A stretch of DNA of 64,000 bases, from positions 75,337,078 through 75,401,077 of the forward strand of contig CM051029.1 of assembly GCA_027627225.1 (NCBI GenBank), in the 5' to 3' direction. The first letter of the stretch is position 1. Each line of letters begins with the position of its first letter. The stretch comes from Congeria kusceri (taxonomy: Eukaryota; Mollusca; Bivalvia; Myida; Dreissenidae). A model generated the notes under the pieces. The model saw only the letters and a list, made by a program, of their open reading frames with translations. It was not told the origin of the DNA and ran no database searches. Positions 13,046 through 24,350 of this stretch are shown in pieces. Made by a program: the position numbers and the translations under genes.

Positions 13046-13578
13046 ATGCTATTAGTGCTTTTGTATCATGTTGTGCCACAAACATTGCACGATTAAAGCC
13101 ACGTGCTTTGGTGATTGATCCCCAAATGTACAGAAAATCCCGTTTTGATTTTTATGAAACTAGATTGTTCGTTATCCCAATAAAATGCGGCATGATGGTG
13201 AACCTAGTGAGGCATTTATTCCAGTTAATTTTCAACCTGAAATAGTTTTAATATACCAGTAGCTAATCGCCCTAGTTGGTCACATGACTGGTAGGTACAT
13301 GTAATAGATAAGTGCGTTTGCCAATGAAGGATAGTGAAGCCGTAAATTCCGGGACACAGTGGTGGTCACCTTCGCTTTGGAAACTGAGTGTCATTACTAT
13401 CATTTTGCCGCCCCAATGCATTTGCGGGAAATTAACTCAAATATTTTATATATAAAAAAAACATGTATTTGATATTGGACAATTCCGTTGTTGCACAAAT
13501 TATTGGGGCCGCCCCTGCCGCCGCAGCCGCGACCTCCACAGGCTCGACATCACCGTCAGGTATATCCTCTTTATTATC

Positions 13579-13632
13579 TTATGGCTGTTGTTGCTTTTTG
13601 TGGGATTGTTCAGGTGTCTTGGGTTTGGTTTT
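13579..13632 (-). CDS. Candidate terminal exon T2, copy A (frameshifted)
   Basis: Follows the strong acceptor CATGTCTCTTTCAG. Frame 0 reads KTKPKTPEQSHKKQQQP and stops. Compared with copy B (20503-20595) it has lost about 12 bases and one further base. After that single base the ancestral frame stays open as DNKEDIPDGDVEPVEVAAAA and GAAPIICATTEL down to about 13450, inside a conspicuously GC-rich patch (13495-13560). Copy A therefore keeps the 3' half of an exon that copy B lost by deletion. Likely a decayed duplicate of an alternative last exon. Confidence 0.3.
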   Translation of the reverse strand, partial: KTKPKTPEQSHKKQQQP

Positions 13633-15794
13633 CTGAAAGAGACATGCAGACTAATATCATGCAAAGCTGACTGTGATGTATCACCTATAGCAGCATCCTA
13701 GTTCTATTGTGCATTCATACTACCCTGTATACCGTAAGCGACCTCATCTTATGCACGCAGCAACTCCTGATATAACACATTAAATTATAACAGTTTATTA
13801 CTTGATTTTATTTTGTATCTGTTGAACCTGCATTTGTATAATAAAGCTGTCTTGGTTCAAGAAATCGTGGATTAAAACTATTAGTTTTATTAATATACAC
13901 ACGTGCATTTGTTTCGCATACATAATTACAGTAATTCATTAACACTCTAAGAAACAAGGGCAGTATAATACAAAAAGTTATCGCACAACACCAGAAAGAT
14001 TGCTAAGAAACGTTTTGCCTGCAAAGAAATCTTTGCAATGTTTTAGGGATTCTCGGGTGAGTGCAAGTCCCACATTGGTAATGGCACATAAACAGGTTGT
14101 CCACATCAAAGCAAAAAAATGCCAACAACAGAAGCACTCGCCTTCAAACAGTATAAAACCACCAACTTAATACTGTATATTTTTATCTAAATACAATAGC
14201 AGAATATCGTGAATCGAATGGCCAGACTACTTAAATTTGCGTACATTTTATGCACACACCAATGTATAAATCTTCGGAACGAGTATTAGTATGATCAATA
14301 TTTAAGAAATTACAAACAGGAATAACAAAGTAACAAAAAAGTATAATTTACCGAATGTTACTAGTTCTACTTATCAACTGGTAGGCAGTTTTAGATTGTT
14401 AACCAGTAAGGATTCAAGCGCAAACAAGTGAATGCCCTAGGATTGAACCCCGTGTTACGAACTGTAGAAAGTAAGTATCCAATTAACACTAAAACTGAAA
14501 CTAATTACAGCAGTAAATATGTTATTAAGCAATAAGTTCCCACATGTGTCCATTTGGTTGTTCTGGTTCTAACAATATTTGTAGCAGATAACGCCAGCAC
14601 GGCAAATGTATATCCAATTAAATGTTCAGTGTTTGAAATCAAAACCTTCATATCACGTTTCTAGGGTTTATGTTTTAATACACTTGCCGTTAATAGTTCA
14701 GTGGTTGTTTACATGATAGTTACGATTTCATCATTTGCATTAGAATTATAACTGTATGTTGAATCATACGTCAAAATAAAAACAGAATAACAATACAACA
14801 TACGAATATAGGAATACTGAAACTCCAGAGACATCATCGGGAGAGAAACCCTTAGCAAAATGTACATTACACACAATTGGAAATTATAATGTTTACTTAA
14901 TACATTGCAATGATGAGTAAAATCGTCATTTCCTAAAATATATATATTCCAACAATAAATCGGTGAGATTTAGTCTTACCAACTGACATTTTGGACACTA
15001 CAGGATGGTCGTTACCAGCACATGACATATAAGCCCATGTAAGACAATCCCCTCTAGAGAGTCAATGATTGCTTGTTGGTAGATCCCCAATTGCAATGCA
15101 GATCCCATTCATGGAATGGTTATGTGATTCTTCGAAGACAATTGTGCAATACTAGCAGCGATGCACATGAAATATTTATAAACATGCTATTGCAAGAGAT
15201 AATTGGTTATAATGCGCTCTCATATGATGTTGTATCACTATTAATACGAATCTATAGAGCTCAGAATATACAACATATTATGAGTGCGTCAAAAGAACTA
15301 TTAATGTATCATTTATAATGGTATGTGAACCTGCTATTCTGTTAAATTAAGACATTTAGACAGTTTTAAGGCAGACGTAGAGTGCAGGTTGTTTTTTTAA
15401 TAAATGGCAGCGGTTTTACGATTGAATCATACATTGCGAACATTGTTCCAAAGTACTCATGCTCATAAGATTTACATGTTCCAGCATATTGTATATTGTA
15501 TGATATTTAAATGCACTTGGGCAACAACGTCTGATTCTGTGACTTCAATTTAAAATGATCAATGCATGTTGCGAAGCTGCTACTTAAATGACTGTCAAAA
15601 ATATCCGTAAAAGGTTAGGCAAATTGATATGCACCGTACGTTAAGTCGTGGGCGCAAGATGCATTTTGATGTAATTTTCAGTATAAGTGGCGTCGTTATA
15701 ATTTTAGACTGTAGCTTTCCTTCACCAATTTGTGATGTTGCTCTGGTTTGTGTTGTGATATATGGCTTTTGCTTGAGCCTTTACTGAGCTCTAC

Positions 15795-15993
15795 CATGCA
15801 ACATCAGTGTTCTACCGCGCACCAACAGCAGTGCTCTATCGCACAACAACAGCAGCGCTCTACCGCGCAACAACAGTGCAGTATCGCGCAACAACAACGG
15901 TGCTCTACCGCGCAACAACAACAGTTCATTACCGTGCAACACGACAGTGCATTACCGGACAACAACGACAGTGCTCTACCGCGCAGCAAAATT
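15795..15993. repeat. 24-bp CAA-rich minisatellite, copy B
   Basis: Same 24-bp unit as 8150-8550 but only about eight degenerate units, several of them shortened (CAACAACAGTGCAGTATC). The array length differs about twofold between the duplicates. Confidence 0.85.
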
Positions 15994-18515
15994 AGTGCAA
16001 CAGCCTGTTTAAACATGCTGAGCAGTTGGTTTAGGTTGAACCTTTGTTCGTTTGATTTATTGCTTTTGGGGAGATTACCAAGAGAGAACTAAGTAGAAAT
16101 GTTTAAGGTAGCAACCCTGTCAGGCTTCTTTAGGGTGGTGTAGCTTTCGATGAAATGGTTTTGAATTGTGAAGAGCGGTGCTGATTTCATTTTGGAAAGA
16201 CAGAACAATTATTAATTTTATATTGTACATATTTATGATCGTAGTGTAGAAATAAAATTTAGAGTTTAATCACTCTTGTGTCAAAATCACGGGCAATCAC
16301 CGCCCATCCACGCAGTTAAAATCGTAACAATTGGTTTCAGAAACCTTTAATATGGGGGCTGATTTATTTTTATATATTTTAGGGTGACTAAAAACAGTGT
16401 CTTCACTTAAAATATATTGTCAAGTCATGAGTTTGCTAAACATGGTAAAATGGCGTTCCCAAATGTAATTTGACATCGTCAGAGGTTTTACTTGCCTTGT
16501 GAGTGTCAAGTGTAGACCCGGAATTTCCGATAAGTTGCCCTATTGTTGTGAGCACCGGAGGAATTCCACACAGTATAATAGACAAATCAACTCTGAAAAC
16601 GGCGTGAATTACATTTCTCAACTTCTTTCAATTCAGGGTACTTTAGATGCCTTAATGAGACTGTTTTCCCTCAGTGTCGACATTAGCTATATAGTCTATA
16701 GTTAGCGAGCGGGGAAATGACGGGTTCAATGTTTGTGTACATGGTGATCATTGTTTGCTAAGATGCAATAAGAACATGTATCAGACCTCAAACAAAATAA
16801 AATTTTCTTCTATTTCCCGTCGGACTTGCAATAATGTATGTACTATGACCCAAGAACGAGACAAACATTATTGATGTGTTTCGTTATAAAACATTGTCAA
16901 TCAAACTCAAAATCTCAACCAGTATTTTTTTAGAAACATGAATCGGTTGACTTAAACATATACCCAGGAGGATCTTTTTGAAGTACAATAAAGATATAAT
17001 TGCTGCAAACAATCCAACAGTGAAACATGTATGGGAATCTTTAGAGATGGGTAATAAAATGTCCAAAACATTTGATATCATGTTTCTGCAATGTTTTTTG
17101 TTTCAAAGTAGATCTTCAAAAAATATTTTTTAATCGTAATATGTATCTAAAATATTTTACATAAACTGGTTTTGTGTTAAGTAGATTCTAGTACTATTTC
17201 AAACAATAACATTAAATAATATATCACGTCCTGGTATCCAAACAATTCTTCAATCGAGGGTGTCTCAGGATGGAAAACGCATACGATTATATTTCAAGAT
17301 CGTATGCTAGTCTGGATCTTGTGCTAGTCTGTAGAAAGAATAGGAATGGAGGTTAACACTTTTAAGGGCCCTTAAATACGAGCTTTTGTATCTTCCATCC
17401 AAATTAACTCGTTATCTGGTTCGGGTTTCAGATAGTGTTATAAATAACTGAACAAAATCACAAAAATAACTGAAATTTCACAAATGTCATTTGTATAATG
17501 CTGTATTTCGAGTCCATTTTGTGTTTATATAACATGTCTAGGCAATTTGTCAAAAGCCTAAACGGAAAGACATTCAGTTGTTAATAAAGATGTATCTACT
17601 GCTGATAAAGTTCGAGATTCATTATCTTCTATATTTTATAATTATATTAACAATGTATTTTATGAAACGCCAACCCAACAAATCTTCCAAAATTAGTGCT
17701 ATGTAAGGGAGGCCATTTGTGCAATGCCGCTATGATGACACGACATCGGTTATCTTTTCATACTGCAACAAACAGTAAACTTATGAAGTTTAATAGAAAA
17801 CAGTGTTACACGATACAGCAACGGTAGTCACACAATATAGTCAGAAAACATGAGTAAAGTTGTAGCATCACAGATATGAGTTCAGATCGTTTGAGAAAAT
17901 GTCCAATTTGTTAAATATAAATACATCATTCGTTGCATACAAATCATTTACATACAGATTCATAAAATATCCATTCAGTAAAAGAAACATTCATAAATAG
18001 AAAGTATATATATACATACAGAGTTTTCCCAAAAAAACATACTGCACTCATTGACACACATGCTAAAATTCTGAAAGAATATCTGAACAAAAAATATACA
18101 AGATTACACCGTTTACTGCTATTATCATAAATACACAGTAACAACATGTTTACTAGTAGTGATTACTTTTTAATCTGTCATATCTGGTTTAATCTTCTTG
18201 GCAACACATATCCATCAAATGTTATCGCTCGGACACATTCACCTGACATTCACGAACTCTATTAGCGTAATTACACGCCTGATTTATTTCTTCTGTTTAT
18301 ATCGTTTTTGTTCGTGCACGTGTTTCACGTGTTTATCGATACCATTTTTTATCACATAGCATTATCGGTAGATTACTCTTACATCGATTTAATTAGATTC
18401 CGTTATGGAAACATATTCACCGTAACGGATTTGTAATATATTTCTGCATAAAGGTTAGTGTCAGGTTAATGTGTCCAAGCTATATCGTAATAAAAGTGGC
18501 TGTGACTCAATCTGT

Positions 18516-18974
18516 TTAAGACAAATGTCATTCTATGGTTAAAAACACTGTGTTGATTTTCTCATGTTTCATGCTTTCCACGAATAACTGTACTTCTAAC
18601 GGTAATATTAACTCTCATCAAATGGACAAGTCCTTTTAAGGGCCGTCAACGAAACATGATGAACATTATAAGAAGTTTACAATATATAATAAATTCAACA
18701 ATTTACGAACTAAAAATCACTTTGTAAGTTTTTGTCAACCAGTGAGTACATTTGCATGGAAAACCACGCCAATTTGTTAATAATTTACCTTTTTTTTTCT
18801 CTCCATTTGCTGTAGCAATCTTTTTGTTCAATTTTGGATACTGGTATAGATTTATGAGACGACCCTCAAACTTGAAACACTTCACTGACCACAATAACGG
18901 GATTTCTCCGTGCAAAAATCATGCGTGGGATTAAAATTCCTTTGACGGGAAACTAGGACACCGAATGTCTTTAA
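18516..18974. mobile_element. TTAA-flanked insertion, non-autonomous piggyBac-like element
   Basis: Copy B reads TCTGTTTAAGACAAATGTC at the left and GAATGTCTTTAACACTTT at the right, while copy A has the uninterrupted site CTGTTAACAATTTG near 10735. The insert is therefore flanked by TTAA on both sides where the empty site has one TTAA, the target-site pattern of piggyBac-type transposons. The ends start AGACA on both sides, with only imperfect inverted similarity further in (AGACAAATGTC against AGACATTCGG). No transposase frame is present in about 451 bp. Confidence 0.6.
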
Positions 18975-20076
18975 CACTTTGACTGATATAAAGACTGTTA
19001 ATAGACTGTACTTGGAAAGGCCAAATTTCAAACATAAATGACATAACTACAAAGAACACCAATGTTTTAAATTGACTATGCATACTTGATTACTTGTTAA
19101 AACTTACATTTTTGCTAGATGTCAATGTTTAAACTACTACAAATACTAGCACCTATATGCCATCTAAAATTCTACAATTCTTGAATGAAATCTACCGTTA
19201 CTTTTAATGTTTCTGAATTCAAAATAATTTATGTGACATCAAAACAATACTTTGCTATAATACTGAACAACAAGTTGCATACATGGCAATCTTTGGTTAC
19301 CTAAACATACATCTAGTACCCTTATAGAATAGAATATTTAAGAATGGTTAGGTCCAATGTGAACATTATGCAAAATTGAAAATGGCAAATTTGCAGACAA
19401 CCTCTGCATTTTTTGAAGAGCTACGATAATGTTAATAGTTTTTACTCAAACATAGTATCTTAAAAATATTATACAAAATAACCTGTTTAGATCATTTTGC
19501 AGTCACCTGAATATAATTTACTATAAAAATCATTATTGCATGTGTAATAAAACAATAACATAAAGCAATTTTGTATTAACATGCTTGTGTAAAAATAAGC
19601 TTGTTCAATCAACACAATACTAATGTTTAATTGTTTTACTACACAAACATTAAAGCATATATTGTAAAGTATCTAAAAATATGTACAATATACAAAACAA
19701 ATTGATATTCTCTTCCAATCCAATAAAAGTAAAAGTTAGGTTTAAAATGTATAACATCAATTTTAATCACAGACAATGATTCAGGAGACTTCCTTCTCAT
19801 GTAAATACAGTAAGATCTATAACATTCAGACAAGCCCACAGTTGCAGGGTAGAAATATTCACAATCAATAGCGCAACACTGGCTTACCAACCCGAGACAA
19901 ACTTGATTTCACACAAATGTCATTAAATTAACAGAAGTATAGATAATAATACAGAAAAATAATAAAAACAAAACTAAGTGAACATTGCAGAAAATTCTAC
20001 TAATGGAGACATCACACTATTTATAGGAATTCAGCAGTGTTGTAGAAGAACTGTCCCCGTGGAGATGGAAAGGTGT

Positions 20077-20178
20077 TCATTGGTCTGTTTGTTGGTAGCC
20101 TTGAAGGTCAAAGGTTGTCTCCTCCTCAGGGATGGTGCTGGTGGTGCGGTGTCGCCTATGGCTGTACACCCTAGGCCT
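20077..20178 (-). CDS. Candidate terminal exon T3, copy B
   Basis: Minus-strand exon candidate after the acceptor TTTGCCAG at 20179-20186. Frame 0 gives 33 residues, RPRVYSHRRHRTTSTIPEEE then TTFDLQGYQQTDQ, and a TGA. The GC-rich, EEE-containing coding look stands out from the AT-rich flank, and the acceptor and frame are kept in the other copy (11851-11937). No donor follows before the stop, so it would be a last exon. Its phase matches the phase-0 donors of the CFAP97-domain gene at 32164 and 24351 upstream on the same strand. Assignment to that gene is inference. Confidence 0.4.
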   Translation of the reverse strand, partial: RPRVYSHRRHRTTSTIPEEETTFDLQGYQQTDQ

Positions 20179-20502
20179 CTGGCAAAGCATTTAGAGGGAC
20201 TTTGTATTTGGTTATGCACGAAACATTTCTTACATTATTTATATATATAATTGAAATAATGTTCTGAATTTAACAAAGTCACATTTTAAAGATCCATTCC
20301 TAACAATGCAAAATAAATGTACATATTAATGCTTTTGTATCATGTAGTGACACAATCATAACACTGTTCAAGCCCCATGCTTTGTTGACTGATCATCAAA
20401 TGTTCATATAAAATCCTGTTTTGATTTTTATGAAACTAGATTATTCATTATCCTAAAAGAATGTGGCATGAAGGATGAACCTAGTGAGGCAGATTTGTTC
20501 AG

Positions 20503-20595
20503 TTAATTTTCTGGGATATCCTTTTTATTATCTATTGGCTGTTGTTCCTCTGCTGTTGGTTGGGCCGATTGTTCAGGTGTCTCGGGCTTGGGTTT
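20503..20595 (-). CDS. Candidate terminal exon T2, copy B
   Basis: Follows the acceptor CATGTCTCTTTCAG. Frame 0 gives 30 residues, KPKPETPEQSAQPTAEEQQP then IDNKKDIPEN, and TAA. The Pro/Gln/Glu-rich low-complexity tail resembles the variable C-termini of axonemal proteins. The last residues derive from a deletion junction: copy A keeps a longer 3' part. Phase 0 fits the donors of the CFAP97-domain gene. Function unknown; membership in that gene is inferred from strand, order and phase. Confidence 0.4.
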   Translation of the reverse strand, partial: KPKPETPEQSAQPTAEEQQPIDNKKDIPEN

Positions 20596-20949
20596 CTGAA
20601 AGAGACATGCAGACTAACATCATGCAAAGCTGACTGTGATGTATCACCTATAGCAGCATCCTAGTTCTATTGTTCATTCATACTTCCCTGTATGCAGTAA
20701 GCGACCTCATCTTACGCAAGCAGCAACTGCTGATATAACACATTAAATTATAACAGCTGATTACTGGATTTATGTTGTATCTGTTTAACATGCATTTGTA
20801 TAAAAAAGCTGTCTTAGTTCAAGAAATCTTGGATTAAAACTAAAAGTTTTATCAATTAAAATGTACACACATGCATTTTTATATTTCACATACATGTAAT
20901 AAACTAATAATTGTTTAACACTCAAAGAATAAGGGCAATATAATGCAAC

Positions 20950-21480
20950 TGTAACCAGTGTACAGTTTATGTGTGTAAGGTGATGTGTGAATGAAGTGTG
21001 ATAGGTTTCCACTGTCCTAATTGGTTATGGGCACATTTTAATGTAATCCCCATACCAAGCTATCAATTAACTAACATATCCATTTTACTAACAAGAAACC
21101 CAGCACATTCTTACGTCTGTCACCAGAGACTTCAGTCATTATATACAATAGTATCCTGCAAAGGAATATTGACCAAGTCATTTTGCCCTTTGTATTTTAT
21201 TTTTGTCTTTATTGTATTTTGTTTTCTTATTTAAAGATTTATGCAGTTAACCTATTTGCTTAATGAATTGTAACGTTTAATGTATTCTATAATTAAGTTA
21301 TGCAATTTATAATATATTTAATGCATATTATATTTAATGCATATTAATTATTGCATGTAATATATTAAATGCATAATTTCTATTCTTCAGGTTAATTTTT
21401 TTATATTTAATATACTGGAATAAATATCAAAACTTTACAACGAGTTGACCTCATTCAACACCCCGTTACATTGGCTACAA
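20950..21480. other. Copy-B-specific AT-rich segment, no gene seen
   Basis: About 530 bp absent from copy A, containing repeated TATATTTAATGCATATTA-type sequence near 21305-21360. No gene or clear terminal repeats seen. Confidence 0.4.
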
Positions 21481-21539
21481 ATGTAAGAAAATTAGAAAGA
21501 TTGCTAAGAAACATTTTGCCTGCAAAGAAATCTTTGTAA

Positions 21540-21665
21540 AGTTACAACAGCCAGTTTGCCCAGTCACAACGAAGACTGATTCAGAACAACTCAGTGCTCA
21601 ACAGAAGAGTTTTTGACGACATGGAAATGTGGGCGAGCTTGACATTCAGTTCTAGCACCAATTAA
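21540..21665 (+). other. Short open frame, possible coding relic
   Basis: Forty-one codons open between stops with no ATG near the beginning: SYNSQFAQSQRRLIQNNSVL, then NRRVFDDMEMWASLTFSSST. The composition is more protein-like than its surroundings. It sits across the right edge of the duplication. There is no recognisable domain and no convincing donor, and it may be a transposon relic. Confidence 0.2.
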
Positions 21666-21903
21666 ACATGTTGAGAGAGATCTTAAGATGAAAATATGAG
21701 GCCTGAGAATGATTTGACATATCTGTGTACAACCAAGCTGTGAGCTTTATAAGATATTAGTGCCAGGATCTGAAAAATGGAATCTGACAATGCCATAAAC
21801 CCAGACAAAATAAGTATGAAAGATTTGCAAAACGATGCTGAGTTGCTATGGCAACCAGACTATGCTATGCAGTGTTTTGTGTGTACATGTATTTGAGGTC
21901 AGT

Positions 21904-21972
21904 CTATGCCTCCGCCTCCTCCTCCCCCTCAGCTGACTTATTGACAGTTCGTTTCTTAGGGCTGGCTGCCGT
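21904..21972 (-). CDS. Candidate terminal exon T1 of the CFAP97-domain gene
   Basis: Minus-strand frame after the acceptor TATTTGCAAG at 21973-21982: TAASPKKRTVNKSAEGEEEA, then EA and TAG. It is GC-rich in AT-rich surroundings. The basic SPKKR cluster followed by an acidic end is typical of disordered protein tails. It is the first phase-0 exon with a stop met downstream of the cassette exon at 24351-24452, so it is the simplest last exon. Joined to exons 1-4 and the cassette it would give a 219-residue protein. The acceptor has a weak pyrimidine tract, and no transcript evidence is available. Confidence 0.45.
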   Translation of the reverse strand, partial: TAASPKKRTVNKSAEGEEEAEA

Positions 21973-22930
21973 CTTGCAAATATAGTGTAACAGGTTATAG
22001 CATTCTGTATACATGTAGAATTATATATTTTGTCTCCTTGTCAATGTAAACATGTTCCCATTAGAATATAATTGACAATAATTTAGCTTATAATCAGGAT
22101 AATTATTAACTTTCTGAGCACATTGCAAGAAATTTAACTAATGAGGCATAATCTTTGTGTGTTAATAAAACACTTACACTAGTCCTTGTATTAAATTAAA
22201 CATAACAGTACATATCAAATATCGTTGCAGTGGTGTTCTGAGCATGTTTAACTACTCAGTAAAATAATGTGTGCATGTAGATTGCTGCTATTACGCCTCA
22301 GCCTACTCAAATTGGAATGTCATCAAAATAAATGCAAATTCACTATTGTAATGTACATAATCAGGTCATTAATATGTAATCTTACCAGTTATTATGTGAC
22401 CTGCTACTTTAACATTTTAACATGAAATATTCCATTTTCCACTATATATTCAGTGTGTAAAAATACACAAATGTTTCTTCATTAGTGCCACAATCTATGG
22501 CATAATGGTATTGATATTTGGATATACAAATGTTGCAACACTATTCCCATGTAGCGATATTTATAATTATAGTCACATACAGATGTTGTATCACTTATTC
22601 CCACATATAGACACTGTATCTTTATGAACATATACAGACACTGTATCATTATCCCAGACATTGTATTGCTAACCCCATATACACATATTATATCACTTGT
22701 CCCACATACATTTATTGTATTGCTATTCCCAATACATATATTGTATCACTGTTCCCATATACATATATTGTATAATATATAGTTATTTTATCATTAATTA
22801 TTCCCATATATAGGTATAGTATCATAAATTATTCCCATATATAGATATTGTATTATCAATTAATATCTAAAAAAAATACTGTATCATCAATTCTCCCCCC
22901 ACCCATTTGCTGTGCAATGCTAGGGTGCAG

Positions 22931-23017
22931 GTTCTACCTGGGACCTCGACTGGTTGCTGTCAATGAGCGTCCCCCCGCGAGACACGCCTGGCTGAGGCTA
23001 CAACCAACCATATTCAG
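22931..23017 (+). CDS. Possible plus-strand exon, unknown protein
   Basis: An 87-bp segment between an acceptor (GGGTGCAG) and a donor (CAG/GTATTA). With one leading base it reads FYLGPRLVAVNERPPARHAW, then LRLQPTIF plus AG. It is GC-rich in an AT-rich setting. The two other frames have stops. It may equally be part of a dispersed repeat, and it does not join in phase to the plus-strand candidate at 23958. Confidence 0.2.
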
Positions 23018-23271
23018 GTATTAATAATCGCCACATTGCCATTGTGATTAACAACCTTCTATATACAATCTTTAAGTTTTTTTCTTTGAAATTCAAATAT
23101 TCATATTCTTACTGGATCTAAATATTTAAATATGTCTTCATGCGGAATACAGCTGTCATTCAAGTAATTCTGGTCTCTACTATAAGCCATTGAGGTTTGA
23201 GGTAAGTTAATAATAAGAAAGTCCTCAATAATAAAGAGTTACACACATTAAATTAATGTCAAAAAGCAATT

Positions 23272-23471
23272 TTATCCCATCATCACGCCTGCATTGACAA
23301 AATTACACCCCGTGGGAAATCACTGAACTGTATTACACCTTGTTGAATACAGCAAACACGCGCATTATAATGACGTCCTTTGTTTATTTCCATGACGTCA
23401 CTTGATGCTTTTCGTGTTTTTCAGCGATTTTCTTTCATTTATTTTCAAAAAGACAGAAAATGATGGGATAA
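23272..23471. mobile_element. 200-bp inverted-repeat element with two CRE-type sites
   Basis: Perfect 11-bp terminal inverted repeats (TTATCCCATCA at 23272, TGATGGGATAA ending at 23471). Inside are TGACGTCC at 23371 and the full palindrome TGACGTCA at 23393, separated by a TTTGTTTATTTCCA stretch. A related sequence lies in opposite orientation at 37539-37569. No coding capacity; probably a MITE. Confidence 0.6.
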
Positions 23472-23957
23472 ATAGAATACGATCTAAGTGTTGACAGCAG
23501 ATAGGTTTATTTGCTCGGCACAAAAACCTAAACCAATCGCCAAGGCTCTTGTTTTAGGCTTTAAGTGTTCTGAGCCTCGCTAAAGAATGTTATCTGTATT
23601 CAACACTAACCTAGTATGCTCTATATACAGCTGCAACATAAACATTCTATTGCAAATGTGATCCTGTTGAGAATCATTTATGAGAAAAAAATTCTTCCAC
23701 CAAACACTACAAAAAACGTTCATCAGCCTTAAAAGATCAAAAGGTGCATCTTTTACAAGAAGTCATTATGTAAGACCCTATACCTTAAATACCTTGATAA
23801 TAACTTTTTAAAAGTGTTATTTTGAGTATGTAGTGTATAATGGCTACACTATAAATAAATGATGATATATTAACAATATTATTAGTGTTGTGACAGGTCA
23901 GACACTGAATGTTTTGATTTGATGTGTGTGTATTTCGAATTTTATGAGGTCCTTCAG

Positions 23958-24053
23958 CGCCTGAGGCTGCATTATGAGAGGACCCGGAGTGTGTCCCAGC
24001 ACTCCTACCTAATTAACTTACTGGAGACTCACAAAAGTTGGGACGAATTTTGA
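23958..24053 (+). CDS. Possible plus-strand last exon, or repeat
   Basis: After CCTTCAG the frame RLRLHYERTRSVSQHSYLIN, then LLETHKSWDEF, ends at TGA 24051. It looks protein-like, but the minus strand is also open here (GVLGHTPGPLIMQPQALKDL) and the segment adjoins a SINE-like conserved block at 24117, so a dispersed repeat is at least as likely. Confidence 0.2.
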   Translation, partial: RLRLHYERTRSVSQHSYLINLLETHKSWDEF

Positions 24054-24116
24054 ATCATAGCTGCAATTTCCAGCTATTTATTTATTACTGAAAGATATTT
24101 TAATTTTGGTGTGGTC

Positions 24117-24235
24117 TTATGCTGTGGGGGGAAACTGGAGTACCCAGAGGACACCCCACCTGTCCGTTATGGTGACCACCAACAAAACTCACTTGCGCCG
24201 GTAGTGGGAATCAAACCAGGGACGCCTCGGTGAGT
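24117..24235 (+). repeat. Dispersed repeat with GGAAACTGGAGTACCCAGAG core
   Basis: GC-rich block GTGGGGGGAAACTGGAGTAC, then CCCAGAGGACACCCCACCTG, ending in GGAATCAAACCAGGGACGCC. Blocks of this type (GGGGAAACCGGAGTACCCGG...) are, as I recall, repeated widely in bivalve and other marine invertebrate genomes. No protein frame is supported. Confidence 0.45.
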
Positions 24236-24350
24236 TTTTATTTGATGACAGGAGTAGGTGATTTTATAACAATACCTACAACAAAAAGTGCTAAGAATGA
24301 TCACTATTAGTGCCATGAAGTTGCACACCGTGCTCGTGGTGCAAGGTTAC

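Larger units (their letters stand above)
6042..14045 (+). repeat. Tandem segmental duplication, copy A
   Basis: The block starting at 6042 (GGATTCTCGGGAGAGTGCA) reappears at 14046 (GGATTCTCGGGTGAGTGCA), and matching landmarks continue in the same order: 7365/14947 (CAACAATAAATYGGTGAGAT), 9020/16430, 10390/18165, 11743/19978, 13560/20525 and 13993/21497. The offset wanders between about 7.3 and 8.2 kb because each copy has its own indels. Copy A alone carries the expanded 23-bp array, the long (TTTA)n, the LINE fragment and about 950 bp at 12095-13045 that is absent from copy B. Substitutions are common, so this is not a recent or assembly-made duplicate. Confidence 0.85.
14046..21545 (+). repeat. 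Tandem segmental duplication, copy B
   Basis: Second copy of the block described at 6042-14045, in direct orientation and directly adjoining. The right end is near 21545, where TGCAAAGAAATCTTTG matches the end of copy A near 14036. Copy-B-specific changes include a 451-bp TTAA-flanked insertion (18520-18970), unrelated sequence at 17110-18160 where copy A has the LINE fragment, about 530 extra bases at 20950-21480, and deletions in the regions equivalent to 12095-13045 and 13215-13555. Confidence 0.85.

Noticed and set aside
22900..24060. A plus-strand gene made of the candidate exons at 22931 and 23958
   Set aside because: The two frames cannot be joined directly without a stop, and both adjoin repeat-like blocks; kept only as separate weak candidates.
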